Of a stretch of DNA of 64,000 bases, positions 52,039 to 60,992 are shown piece after piece. The stretch's first letter is position 1. Every line of letters begins with the position of its first letter. Below the pieces are notes generated by a model. That model saw nothing but the letters and a program-made list of their open reading frames with translations. It was not told the origin of the DNA and ran no database searches. This stretch comes from Runella defluvii (lineage in GTDB: Bacteria; Bacteroidota; Bacteroidia; Cytophagales; Spirosomataceae). The stretch covers positions 31,838 through 95,837 of the forward strand of contig NZ_JACIBY010000022.1 in the NCBI RefSeq assembly GCF_014195535.1, given 5' to 3'. The translations under genes were made by a program, and so were the position numbers.

Positions 52039-53293
52039 ATTCTACTTGGGCTTGTAGTAATTGTTGCAACAAATCCAGTTGGTTCATACGAGCCATTTTT
52101 AGCTCCATCCACGCATCGAGTACCATAAACAATTCGTCGGTATTCTGTTCATAGGCTAATAAGGTGCTTTGGTAGCGTTTCCGTAGTGTGGGGATTTGCT
52201 CGTTGTCGTACTGTTTGATTTGAGCTTGGTACGATTGCATCATGACTTGACGGTCTGCCAAATTTCCCAAAATCTGATTGGTCAAGCCTTCTCGCTGTTT
52301 ATTGTAGGCTTGTCGCTGATAATCAAGTCCTTTGATATTGGCCTTGATTTGGCGGCTGGACCACTTGGCAAATGGAATTGTGACCATGCCCATGAGCGTA
52401 AACTGCCATTGGTTGCCAAAAGCGAACATGTGGCCGTACTGCACTCCAAACATAGGTTTGAGTTTCTGAAATTCCACCTCCTGTTTGTAGCGAGAAATGG
52501 TTAAGCTTTGGTCAATCACCTTCAAATCACTGCGGTTGATTACAGATATGGTATCCAAATTTAACGGAGTGTTTGGGTACAGATAGGCCAAAGAAAGCGT
52601 ATCAATCTGAAAATCAGCGGCTCGGTCTTGCAGCATGAGCGTGTTGAGCATTACTTTTTGTTGACGAATATCACCGTCGAACATCAGGTTCATGCGATCT
52701 AAATCTAAGAGGGCAGCTTTGGCTTTGTAGATGCTACTTAATTTTTCTTGGTTGTATTTGTACCGAACCTCTGCCGACTCAATCATGTATTTGAGTAGAT
52801 TCTGGCTCTCTTTCAAGACATTTTTTTTCTTTTCCAACACTAACCAACGATAATAAGCCATTTTAGCTTCGGCAAAAAGCATATTCCTCATCACGCCTTT
52901 TTGAGCGGTTTCCATACCTGACATGGATTTCATATAGCGTTCATCGGCATCAAGCATTTTACGATTGGGAATCATCTGTTCTCCCTGAATCATAAAGGAA
53001 CCCATGCCCTGATTCATGCCTTCGTGGTATAATGCACCCGCCCGACTCCACATCATATAGTTGTACGGGGTCATAAAGAATCCTGCCCCAAATTTGGGAG
53101 CTTCCCAGTTTCGAGCACCTTCGGCGTAAGCATCTAATTCTTTCACTTTGGCATCCATCATTTTCAAATTGGGGTGTGTTTGCTCAATTTGATGGAGTAT
53201 CCCGCTCAAATTCAGTTTTTGTTGCGCTTCGCAAACAATAGTATAGAGCGATAACCCTACTACTAACCATGGCTTTTTACTCTTTAACATCAT
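52013..53293 (-). CDS. cusC: CusC/TolC-type outer membrane channel
   Basis: A 426-residue outer membrane factor: signal peptide ending near VCEAQ, then two long helical repeats (residues 30-220 and 230-420), with Met-rich AGFFMTPYNYMMW and MNQGMGSFMIQGEQM near residues 75-110. The frame can begin at a TTG at 53302, but the ATG at 53293 (or 53290), overlapping the CusA stop by 17 bases, is preferred. It completes the tripartite Cus pump. Confidence 0.88.
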   Translation of the reverse strand: MMLKSKKPWLVVGLSLYTIVCEAQQKLNLSGILHQIEQTHPNLKMMDAKVKELDAYAEGARNWEAPKFGAGFFMTPYNYMMWSRAGALYHEGMNQGMGSFMIQGEQMIPNRKMLDADERYMKSMSGMETAQKGVMRNMLFAEAKMAYYRWLVLEKKKNVLKESQNLLKYMIESAEVRYKYNQEKLSSIYKAKAALLDLDRMNLMFDGDIRQQKVMLNTLMLQDRAADFQIDTLSLAYLYPNTPLNLDTISVINRSDLKVIDQSLTISRYKQEVEFQKLKPMFGVQYGHMFAFGNQWQFTLMGMVTIPFAKWSSRQIKANIKGLDYQRQAYNKQREGLTNQILGNLADRQVMMQSYQAQIKQYDNEQIPTLRKRYQSTLLAYEQNTDELFMVLDAWMELKMARMNQLDLLQQLLQAQVEYEKELEKR

Positions 53294-55211
53294 AAAGTTC
53301 AATTTTTCCGTATCGTTTAAGTTCCCATTCTTTGGTCATCTCAAACACAACGGGTGTAACTAATAGCACATAAATTGTAGAAGTAATGGTGCCGCCAATA
53401 AGTGGAATTGTAATGGGCAGCATCACATCTGAACCTACGCCGGTTGCCCACAGAATCGGAATCAGACCAAACAAAGAAACGGAGACGGTCATGAGCTTGG
53501 GGCGAAGCCGTTGGGCAGCTCCCCGAATCACATATTCACGAATATCCGCATTGGTGATGGTATCTTTTGAATTACCATTGGCAGCGACCAAATTTTGCAT
53601 GGCTTCGTTGAGATAAATCGTCATGAGCATAGCGGTTTCGATAGCCATACCGAACAAGGCAATGAAGCCCACCGCCACCGCCACCGAAAGATTAACCCCG
53701 TAGAAATACACCATATATACCCCGCCAATGAGGGCAAATGGCACGGTAATCATGGTAATAAGTGCCTCTTTCATCGAATTATAAGTGAAATACAATACGA
53801 AGAAAATAATGACCAGCACGATTGGCAGGATGATTTTAAGGGTGTGATTAGCTCGGATTTGGTTTTCCCACTGCCCGCTCCATTCGATAAAATACCCTTT
53901 GGGTAATTTTTTTACCGAAGATTCCAATTTCTTCATAGCTTCCTCTACCGTACTTCCCAAGTCTCGATCTCTGACATTGAAAAGTACCGTACCCCGAAGC
54001 ATGGCATTTTCTGAGTTAATCATTGGGGGGCCTTCTGAAATTTTCACCTCCGCAACGGCATCCAGGGGAATAGGCCCGTAGCCTGCCGTTTGAACCTGCA
54101 TTCGTTTCAAGGCTTGAATATTGTTTCGGAAGTCTTGGGCAAAACGAGCATTGACCGTAAAACGCTGACGACCTTCTACGGTAGTAGTCAGAATCATACC
54201 TCCCAGGGCACTTTCTACAATCATGTTTACGTCATCCACGCTCAGTCCATAACGCCCGATTTCTTCCTTTTTGACAATTATATCAATGTACTTACCTCCT
54301 GTAATGGGTTCAACATATAAGTCTTTTACTCCGTCAATGCCTTCCAATTGCTTTTTGAGCATCTGCGAAACTCGATTGATTGAATCTAAACTTTGCCCGT
54401 ACACCTTCAATCCCACATCGGTACGAATTCCCGTTGAAAGCATGTTAATGCGATTGATGATGGGTTGCGTCCAGCCATTCGTTACCCCCGGGATTTGCAG
54501 TTTGGCATTCAATTCGTTGATGATGTCATCTTTGGTTTTTCCTTCCCGCCATTCGCTTTTTGGTTTGAGCAGTACTATCGTTTCTAACATACTGATGGGT
54601 GAATTGTCGGTGGCGGTATTGGCTCGACCCGCCTTTCCCATAACGTGACTAACCTCGGGGACTGTTTTTATCAATTTGTCTTGGACTTGCAGCAACCGTT
54701 TTACTTCTGAATTGGATACGTCAGGAAGAGTAACGGGCATAAAGAGCAGCGAACCTTCGTCGAGTGGTGGCATAAACTCTGTGCCCAAGTTGAGCATCAT
54801 CGGAACACTAACAGCCAATGCCAACAGATTGATACCAATAGTAGTCTTGCGGTATTTTAAGCACCATTTTAGAATAGGTGTATAGATTTTTTCGAGAAAT
54901 CGGTTGATTGGATTGGCACTTTCAGGTTTTAATTTTCCTCTAAGTAACAAGACAATCAATATGGGAGTTAGGGTAATTGCCAAAAACGCATCAACGAGCA
55001 GGATAAATGTTTTGGTCCATGCCAAAGGGGAAAACAGTTTGCCTTCCATACCCGTCAGTAAAAAAACAGGTAAGAAGGAAGCAATCGTCACAATCGTCGA
55101 AAAAAATACCCCGGGTCCTACCTGTTTCGATGATTTTTCGATAATCTCCGACCGTTCATCGTGGGTAAGCGGGTCTTTTGAGATCCGAAATTTATTTTTA
55201 AACCAACTCAT
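53277..55211 (-). CDS. cusA: CusA-type RND pump, C-terminal two thirds (second frame)
   Basis: A 644-codon frame with the rest of a Cu/Ag RND pump: periplasmic porter domain with the three conserved Met positions SLLFMPVTLPD, NSPISMLETI and RINMLSTGIR that bind Cu(I)/Ag(I) in CusA, and the C-terminal membrane half (GFIALFGMAIETAMLM). It starts at an ATG overlapping the stop of the upstream frame. A single-base insertion in an A7 run would join both parts into a normal 1072-residue CusA, so this is likely one gene; see the other half and the finding. Confidence 0.88.
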   Translation of the reverse strand: MSWFKNKFRISKDPLTHDERSEIIEKSSKQVGPGVFFSTIVTIASFLPVFLLTGMEGKLFSPLAWTKTFILLVDAFLAITLTPILIVLLLRGKLKPESANPINRFLEKIYTPILKWCLKYRKTTIGINLLALAVSVPMMLNLGTEFMPPLDEGSLLFMPVTLPDVSNSEVKRLLQVQDKLIKTVPEVSHVMGKAGRANTATDNSPISMLETIVLLKPKSEWREGKTKDDIINELNAKLQIPGVTNGWTQPIINRINMLSTGIRTDVGLKVYGQSLDSINRVSQMLKKQLEGIDGVKDLYVEPITGGKYIDIIVKKEEIGRYGLSVDDVNMIVESALGGMILTTTVEGRQRFTVNARFAQDFRNNIQALKRMQVQTAGYGPIPLDAVAEVKISEGPPMINSENAMLRGTVLFNVRDRDLGSTVEEAMKKLESSVKKLPKGYFIEWSGQWENQIRANHTLKIILPIVLVIIFFVLYFTYNSMKEALITMITVPFALIGGVYMVYFYGVNLSVAVAVGFIALFGMAIETAMLMTIYLNEAMQNLVAANGNSKDTITNADIREYVIRGAAQRLRPKLMTVSVSLFGLIPILWATGVGSDVMLPITIPLIGGTITSTIYVLLVTPVVFEMTKEWELKRYGKIELYDVKE

Positions 55212-56494
55212 AGATTTTGATTTTTTTCTTTATCCAATTGGGCTTCCGAAAGATGCCGATACGCATTTTCAACCATCACGATGCCGTCATCTACCACCAC
55301 GCCAATAGCCAAAGCAATGCCCGTTAGCGACATGATGTTTGAAGAGATACCAAATGCATTGAGCAGGATGAAGCCAATTGCCACTGAAATCGGTAACTGT
55401 ATCAGAATGATTAAGGCACTGCGCCAGTGCAGCAAAAAGATGAGAACTACAATCGAAACAGTTATCATTTCTTCAATCAACGTTCCTTTTACTGACGCTA
55501 CGGCCGCTTCAATCAACTCGCTGCGGTCATAGGAAACCTTGAATTTCACGTTTGGCGGAAGCCCTTTCTCAACCTCCTTCATTTTGATTTTTACATCTTT
55601 GATGACTGCATCGGCATTTTCACCGTAACGCATCACCACGATACCGCCTACGACTTCGCCTTCACCATCTACATCGAAAATACCCAAACGGAGTTCTCCG
55701 CCCATTTGAACTGTTGCCACATCTTGCACCCGCACAGGAACGGAGCCATAATTTCCTATGGGTATATCCTCAATGTCTTTGACATTTTTTATATACCCCA
55801 ATCCCCGCACGATGTAGGCCATGTCCGACATTTCAAATTTTCGACCGCCCACATCATTGTTATTCTTACGGATGGAATTGAGTACATCCATGAGCGGCAC
55901 GTTGAAATAATTGAGCTTATAGGGGTCAATGTTGATTTGGTACTGTTTTCCAAACCCACCGAACGAAGCTACTTCGCTTACTCCTTTTACGGTTTGTAAG
56001 GCAAATTTGACGTACCAATCCTGTAAAGCCCGTTGCTCGCCTAAGTCCATGCCTGGGGCTTCGAGGTGATACCAAAAAATATGTCCAACGCCCGTGCCAT
56101 CGGGTCCCAATGTGGGTGTAATGCCCTGTGGAAGTAGTCGTTGCGCATAATTGAGCCGTTCCAAAACCCGAGTTCTTGCCCAATAGACATCTACATTGTC
56201 CTCAAAAATGACGTAAACAAAACTCATCCCAAACATGGAAGTCCCCCGTACATTTTTGATGTTAGGAATACCTTGCAGGTTGGAAACCAATGGGTAAGTG
56301 ATTTGGTCTTCGATAAGCTGAGGACTGCGCCCCATCCACTCGGTAAAGACGATAACCTGATTTTCAGAAAGGTCAGGGATAGCATCAATGGGGTTGTTTC
56401 GGACGGAATACACGCCCCATCCAAACAGACCCAACGCCATTACAATCACGATTAATTTGTTGTGCAGGGCAAAATGGATGAGTTTTTCTACCAT
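55208..56494 (-). CDS. cusA: CusA-type RND pump, N-terminal third (first frame)
   Basis: A 428-codon frame with the N-terminal part of the pump: helix 1, the first porter half (NNPIDAIPDLSENQVIVFTEW, YWARTRVLERLNYAQRLLPQG) and helices 2-4 including GIALAIGVVVDDGIVMVENA, ending in KEKNQNL. With one extra A in the run at 55221-55227 the reading would go on KEKKSKSMSWFKNKF into the next frame. A -1 slip on A7 during translation or transcription would have the same effect. Confidence 0.88.
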   Translation of the reverse strand: MVEKLIHFALHNKLIVIVMALGLFGWGVYSVRNNPIDAIPDLSENQVIVFTEWMGRSPQLIEDQITYPLVSNLQGIPNIKNVRGTSMFGMSFVYVIFEDNVDVYWARTRVLERLNYAQRLLPQGITPTLGPDGTGVGHIFWYHLEAPGMDLGEQRALQDWYVKFALQTVKGVSEVASFGGFGKQYQINIDPYKLNYFNVPLMDVLNSIRKNNNDVGGRKFEMSDMAYIVRGLGYIKNVKDIEDIPIGNYGSVPVRVQDVATVQMGGELRLGIFDVDGEGEVVGGIVVMRYGENADAVIKDVKIKMKEVEKGLPPNVKFKVSYDRSELIEAAVASVKGTLIEEMITVSIVVLIFLLHWRSALIILIQLPISVAIGFILLNAFGISSNIMSLTGIALAIGVVVDDGIVMVENAYRHLSEAQLDKEKNQNL

Positions 56495-56529
56495 AATATT
56501 TTCAAATTCATTTTTGCTTGTTATATCTT

Positions 56530-57603
56530 TTATTTTTCAGTTAAAACCATTCCTTTAATGATGGCATTGTCTTCCCACACGCAAAAGGCTTGCTGTTCAT
56601 TAAGAATAGACACTTTTGGAAACCTGCCTGTGCCCAAACTTGTTGGTTCTTTTTGCCCAGATTGACTCAACCAGATTTGCCCTTGATTTTGCCAAGCGAT
56701 GAATGTGCTTACACTACTGGTCGCAATAGAGGCATTTCGACCTTGGGCAAGGAATTGTTCTGGTTCGCCTAATGTTGCTGTGAACAACTGATTCTCACGC
56801 CGCCACACAGAGGCTAATACGCCGTTTTTATTCAAACTAATCCCTCCACCATCCATTGGACAGGCGTTCAATTTCCATGTTCCATTTCCCATTTTTATGG
56901 CAGGCTGAAAAGTGTTTCCGCCATCTTTTGAAGTCGTTACGTACATATCCCGTGAACCACCAATCCAGTTCCTGAACATCACAACCACCTGTTTGTCTTT
57001 CATAATAATGGAGGGCTGGCAACACTCACAGACTGTCGAATCGGGTGAACGATAGATAAGTTTATTCTTTCCCCACGTTTGACCACCATCCGTAGAAATT
57101 GCACCAAAAATTTTATTCTTTTTGTCGTCCCGCAGGTCAAGCCAAATCACAAAAAAAGTACCCTTACCATCACTCGCTAAGGCATTGAAACCCTCTTTGG
57201 CGATTTCTGGTACATCGTTGATAATAAGGCGGTTTTGCCACTTTCCCATTTTACGATTAAGCACATATGCATACAAATCGCCCTTCTTGTCTATGGCGGT
57301 AATCACTGTGGAAAGACGAGAAGAGGCGATTTGTGGACCCCTTGACACCCCCAAATGCAGTCCTTGCAGACTATCAACCAGAACAGGTGAAGTAAAAGAC
57401 AGACCTTTATTTTTTGAATCAGTGTAATAAAACGCATTGCCTTTTCCAAATACCATTTCTATGGATTCGTTTTCACCGATGCAAATGGCAGGCTGAATGC
57501 CTTTCGTTTGGAATAAAACGTGTTGCCCACGAGCAACCGAAGAACCAATGACAAGTACCAGAAGAATTCTACTAAACATGGTATTGAATGGTTTAAAAAG
57601 CAT
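56530..57603 (-). CDS. exported BNR/sialidase-like repeat protein
   Basis: A 357-residue protein with an N-terminal signal (VLVIGSSVARGQ) and a predicted six-bladed propeller containing Asp-box-like motifs ISTDGGQTWG and SKDGGNTFQ plus WLDLRDDKKNK; a CECCQPS segment near residue 195 could bind metal. It lacks the full catalytic set of sialidases. Such proteins occur beside Cus and multicopper oxidase genes. The ATG at 57579 is an alternative start. Confidence 0.8.
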   Translation of the reverse strand: MLFKPFNTMFSRILLVLVIGSSVARGQHVLFQTKGIQPAICIGENESIEMVFGKGNAFYYTDSKNKGLSFTSPVLVDSLQGLHLGVSRGPQIASSRLSTVITAIDKKGDLYAYVLNRKMGKWQNRLIINDVPEIAKEGFNALASDGKGTFFVIWLDLRDDKKNKIFGAISTDGGQTWGKNKLIYRSPDSTVCECCQPSIIMKDKQVVVMFRNWIGGSRDMYVTTSKDGGNTFQPAIKMGNGTWKLNACPMDGGGISLNKNGVLASVWRRENQLFTATLGEPEQFLAQGRNASIATSSVSTFIAWQNQGQIWLSQSGQKEPTSLGTGRFPKVSILNEQQAFCVWEDNAIIKGMVLTEK

Positions 57604-57625
57604 GAATCAAAGTATAATTAGATTG

Positions 57626-59116
57626 TTATTTCACTTCAAAATTGAGCATCATTCCGTCGTCTTCGTGTTCGAGGTTGTGGCAATGGAAAACGAATTTTCC
57701 AGTATGCTCGAATTTGACAATGATGCGAACTTTCTCGCCTGGCATTGCCAAAACAGTATCTTTCAAACCTTTTTCGTGCGGCAAAATGTTGCCCCGTCCG
57801 CCCGTTCGACTGATTACCTGAAAGAAAGTGCCGTGCAGGTGCATGGGGTGAGGCTCGTCGCCCTTGGTGTTGTCAAACTCCCAGATTTCGGTACTGTTCA
57901 GGGTTACACTTTCGTCAATGCGGTTGCTGTTGAAAACCTTGCCGTTGATGGTGTGCATTCCTTTCATGGCCATTGAGCCTCCATGCCCACCAGAACCCAT
58001 ATCCATCATCACACCAATATCGAACGTGCGGGTTTTTATGGCAGAAGCAGCAGAAATACTTGTTAAGGAGTTTAACAAAGTCGGTATTTTGAAGGTGTCT
58101 GTTTCGGCTTTGTTCACAGTAAACTTCATGATTTTGAAGCTCTGGCTACCCTGAGAACTTACACCCGAAAAAGAATTACTTTGCAGAAACACGTCGCTAT
58201 TGAGGGCTACTTTGCTAAAATCCACTAACAAATCAGCTCTTTCGCCTGGGGCAAGCAATAGGCTCATTACCGTTTCAGGGGCAGCAAGTAAGCCGCCATC
58301 CGATCCGATAACCATGAAAGAATTGCCGTTACTCAATGCCAAGCTATAAATCCTTCCATTAGAACCATTCACGATTCGTAAACGATAGGTTCGGGTAGTT
58401 ACATTTTGAACGGGTGCATTTGCCCCATTTACTGTAATGGTTTCACCCATGTAGCCAATCATTACCTCTTCCAACGTGGGGCTGTACATAATTGCCCCGT
58501 TAGTGTCCAATCGTTTATCTTGAATTACCAACGGCAATTCGTAGTTGCCCGAAGGAAGATTTAAGGCTTTTTCCTCTGGGCTTTCAACAATAAACATTCC
58601 TGCCAAACCCATAAACACCTGTTTGCCTGTTTTCTCGTGTGGGTGCGGGTGATACCACGCCGTGCTCGCCGTCTGATCTATTTTGAAAGTATAGTTAAAT
58701 GACTGTCCCGCCATAACCATTTGGTCGGGATGTCCGTCCATCGAAGCAGGGACAAGCAGGCCGTGCCAGTGAATATTGGTTACTTCCGAAAGCCCGTTGG
58801 TAAACGGAATCGTAACTGTACTGCCTCGCTGCACCCGAAAAGTAGGCCCTAAAATACCGTTTTTGTAACCTAACACTTGCTCGGTTTTGCCTGCCAAAAT
58901 TGCTGCGCTTTGGCTGCGGGCATTCAGTGCTGTGCCCGAAGTAATAGTTTCGGGAATGGGTAAAACCGTCGTAAATGCGCCTTCAACCACGGTAGGGGCA
59001 GTTACCATATCCATTGCCGCCATGTCGTGATTCATACAACCAGACAACAAACTCTCGCCGACCAGCACTCCCGCCGTTCCCAATCCAAGTGTTTTTAAAA
59101 AATCGTTCCGTTTCAT
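57626..59116 (-). CDS. multicopper oxidase (CueO/CopA-like)
   Basis: A 496-residue periplasmic multicopper oxidase, which would oxidise Cu(I) to the less toxic Cu(II). The copper ligands are all visible: HWHG (residues 116-119), HPHPH (156-160), HPMHLHG and HCHNLEHEDDGM near the C-terminus. The export signal ends in a lipobox-like LLSGC at residue 27; a His/Met-rich stretch GSGGHGGSMAMKGMH near residue 370 resembles the Met-rich region of CueO. It follows the HMA-AraC regulator by 15 bp. Confidence 0.93.
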   Translation of the reverse strand: MKRNDFLKTLGLGTAGVLVGESLLSGCMNHDMAAMDMVTAPTVVEGAFTTVLPIPETITSGTALNARSQSAAILAGKTEQVLGYKNGILGPTFRVQRGSTVTIPFTNGLSEVTNIHWHGLLVPASMDGHPDQMVMAGQSFNYTFKIDQTASTAWYHPHPHEKTGKQVFMGLAGMFIVESPEEKALNLPSGNYELPLVIQDKRLDTNGAIMYSPTLEEVMIGYMGETITVNGANAPVQNVTTRTYRLRIVNGSNGRIYSLALSNGNSFMVIGSDGGLLAAPETVMSLLLAPGERADLLVDFSKVALNSDVFLQSNSFSGVSSQGSQSFKIMKFTVNKAETDTFKIPTLLNSLTSISAASAIKTRTFDIGVMMDMGSGGHGGSMAMKGMHTINGKVFNSNRIDESVTLNSTEIWEFDNTKGDEPHPMHLHGTFFQVISRTGGRGNILPHEKGLKDTVLAMPGEKVRIIVKFEHTGKFVFHCHNLEHEDDGMMLNFEVK

Positions 59117-59131
59117 GTTTTTGTTTTGTTA

Positions 59132-59695
59132 TTATACCTCGTCCAATGGCTTCCTTTTCTTATCCCGAATTTTTCTAAACTGACTCGGGGTCATTCCTGT
59201 AATGGACTTGAATTGTGTTGAGAGATGAGCCACACTACTGTAATTAAGTAAATCAGCAATTTGCGAAAGGGTCAACTCATCATAGACCAGTAGCTCTTTT
59301 ACCCTTTCTAATTTCTGATTGATCAAATATTGCTCGATGGTAATTCCCTCCACTTCTGGAAAAAGTGTACTAAGGTATCGGTAGTCTCGGCTTACTTTTT
59401 CGGTGATATAGTCAGAATGTTTCATCCGACGAAGACCATCGTTTTGGAGGTGAACCAACTCAACGATGGCCGTCTTGACTCGTTCAATAAGCTGCTGTTT
59501 TTTATCGCTCAACAACTCAAAATCATGTGCTTGCAATCGCTCCGAAATTTGATTGAGTTGCACTTCGGTGGCAGGTTTTTCGAGGACAACTTCACCCAAT
59601 TCGATTGTTAATACTTGGTGTCCAAGTGCTTCGAGTTCTTGACGAACCACGGTTTTACAGCGACTGCACACCATATTTTTGATGTACAGTTTCAT
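59132..59695 (-). CDS. HMA-domain AraC-family regulator
   Basis: A 187-residue protein. Residues 1-70 resemble an HMA metal-binding domain (MKLYIKNMVCSRCKTVV, metal Cys at 10 and 13); the C-terminal half is an AraC helix-turn-helix (LTLSQIADLLNYSSVAHLST and FKSITGMTPSQFRK). The ATG at 59695 gives exactly this layout; the frame continues further without family similarity. It probably senses Cu(I) directly and controls the multicopper oxidase and cus genes that follow it on the same strand. Confidence 0.88.
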   Translation of the reverse strand: MKLYIKNMVCSRCKTVVRQELEALGHQVLTIELGEVVLEKPATEVQLNQISERLQAHDFELLSDKKQQLIERVKTAIVELVHLQNDGLRRMKHSDYITEKVSRDYRYLSTLFPEVEGITIEQYLINQKLERVKELLVYDELTLSQIADLLNYSSVAHLSTQFKSITGMTPSQFRKIRDKKRKPLDEV

Positions 59696-59817
59696 AAGGT
59701 TTCTAAGAAACGTAGGTAGAATAACATGGTAGATTAGATAAATCTTGGTGGAAAAAGAAAAACACCAACAGGCAACCCCAAAGGTCGCCATCAGCTCACA
59801 AGTGGCTTTTTATCTAA

Positions 59818-60258
59818 TCAGATTAGGAAAGATTGTACAAAAATGAGCATACTACGCCCATGAAGTGGCGGAGCAGCACTATAAAAATGAGGTAAGCGAA
59901 ACGAAACAGTTTGGTTAATCCAAGCCGCCGAAGAGGAATAAATAAGGGGGGAAATAGAGGCCAAATCAATATGCTGGCTCACGAAATGAACGGAACTGCC
60001 GTCAGCCGAAGGGGTCTGGATTTTGTAGTAAGAAACTTTGTCCGAACAGCATTTGCTACGCTTAAAACTATCTCCACACCCAGACTTTTTATGACTGGCT
60101 TTGTGGATTGCTTTCTGACATTTTTCTTCGTGAACAAAAGAAATAGTCTTTGTTCCCTTCATCAAACACCAATGCTCATACATAGCAAATCCTGTGCTGG
60201 CGAACAGCACTTGGATAGCTAAGTAAAGGCAAAAGGTACGTCTGATGAATTGTTTCAT
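59818..60258 (-). CDS. HYC_CC_PP-family exported protein
   Basis: A 146-residue protein with a signal peptide ending near ASTGFAM, the motif YEHWCLMKG near residue 31, Cys motifs EKCQKAIH, KSGCGDSF and KCCSD, and a double Pro (APP) near the C-terminus. This is the HYC_CC_PP pattern of Bacteroidota metal clusters. A -7 element TACATTTG lies at 60280-60287 on the minus strand. Function unknown, probably periplasmic metal binding. Confidence 0.8.
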   Translation of the reverse strand: MKQFIRRTFCLYLAIQVLFASTGFAMYEHWCLMKGTKTISFVHEEKCQKAIHKASHKKSGCGDSFKRSKCCSDKVSYYKIQTPSADGSSVHFVSQHIDLASISPLIYSSSAAWINQTVSFRLPHFYSAAPPLHGRSMLIFVQSFLI

Positions 60259-60282
60259 TATACTATGCTTTGATAACGACAA

Positions 60283-60593
60283 ATGTACGAAGAGGCAAGT
60301 ATATGAAAGGTTATATTTTTATCGTTACTTTTTACATAATTTTCAGATTATATGAGTGTAACTGCCAACACTCATTTCCTTTAAGACGATTCTTGCTTTT
60401 TAAATAGGTAGAGACCGAATGCCCTTCTCGGCCAAAGAAATGGCTGATGTTAGTAATAAAATGATAAAGCAATTGTAGGAAGAGGTTTTAATATTAAAGT
60501 AGTCTCACAAAGTCATTGAAAATTGAATATTTATTACTTACGATAACATTAAATTATCGTAAGTAATAATACCTTTGTAAAAAACTTAAAATT
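60283..60593. promoter_or_regulatory. divergent region with hairpin, remnant and recombinase-operon promoter
   Basis: This 311-bp gap carries a -7 element TACATTTG for the HYC_CC_PP gene (60280-60287, minus), a perfect hairpin ATGAGTGT/ACACTCAT (60352-60375), a short open stretch near 60420-60478 (MPFSAKEMADVSNKMIKQL) that looks like a gene remnant I cannot place, and the palindrome plus TACCTTTG promoter of the next operon (60531-60577). Confidence 0.5.
60531..60569. repeat. 16-7-16 bp inverted repeat, candidate recombination site
   Basis: TTATTACTTACGATAA (60531-60546) is followed by CATTAAA and by its exact complement (60554-60569). Two identical recombinase-sized arms around a 7-bp spacer are the form of a core site of tyrosine recombinases such as loxP or dif. 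A tyrosine recombinase is encoded 410 bp downstream. Directly beyond the right arm is TACCTTTG (60570-60577), the -7 element of the operon, so binding would also repress it. Confidence 0.7.
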
Positions 60594-60992
60594 ATGTCCA
60601 GAGAAGAACTTGAAAAACTCATATATGTCAAACATCCCCACAAACAGACGGGAGAGAATCAAATAGATTTCTTGTTATCAAGGGTTGACGATAATTTCGA
60701 TTTTTGGCTGCTGTCTATGAATTTTGGAAATGCTTCATATCGCTATATGAGCCTTGCCAGAGGTGAAGAAACGATAGAAGATTTTGAAGAATGGCTTGAA
60801 GGACTTCCCGAAAACATAAGAACGCATTTTGAAGAAGAAGGATTTGAAGCGTCTAAATCCGCCTGGCCTTTTCGCCGTCATGTGATGGAGCGTCGTGATA
60901 TTGGGATGGATGAATATATCAAAAGATTATTGCGTCCAGCAGATTGGGAAAAGTGGAATGAATACAAAAAAAGCGATGGTGATGACCAATGA
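60594..60992 (+). CDS. protein of unknown function in the recombinase operon
   Basis: A 132-residue acidic protein without signal or membrane segments; DFWLLSMNFGNASYRYMSL and EDFEEWLEGLPENIRTHFEE are its most distinctive parts, the C-terminus is helical. I do not recognise a family. It starts 17 bp after a TACCTTTG promoter and overlaps the start of the recombinase gene, so both are made together; it may be an accessory or a regulator of recombination. Confidence 0.7.
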   Translation: MSREELEKLIYVKHPHKQTGENQIDFLLSRVDDNFDFWLLSMNFGNASYRYMSLARGEETIEDFEEWLEGLPENIRTHFEEEGFEASKSAWPFRRHVMERRDIGMDEYIKRLLRPADWEKWNEYKKSDGDDQ

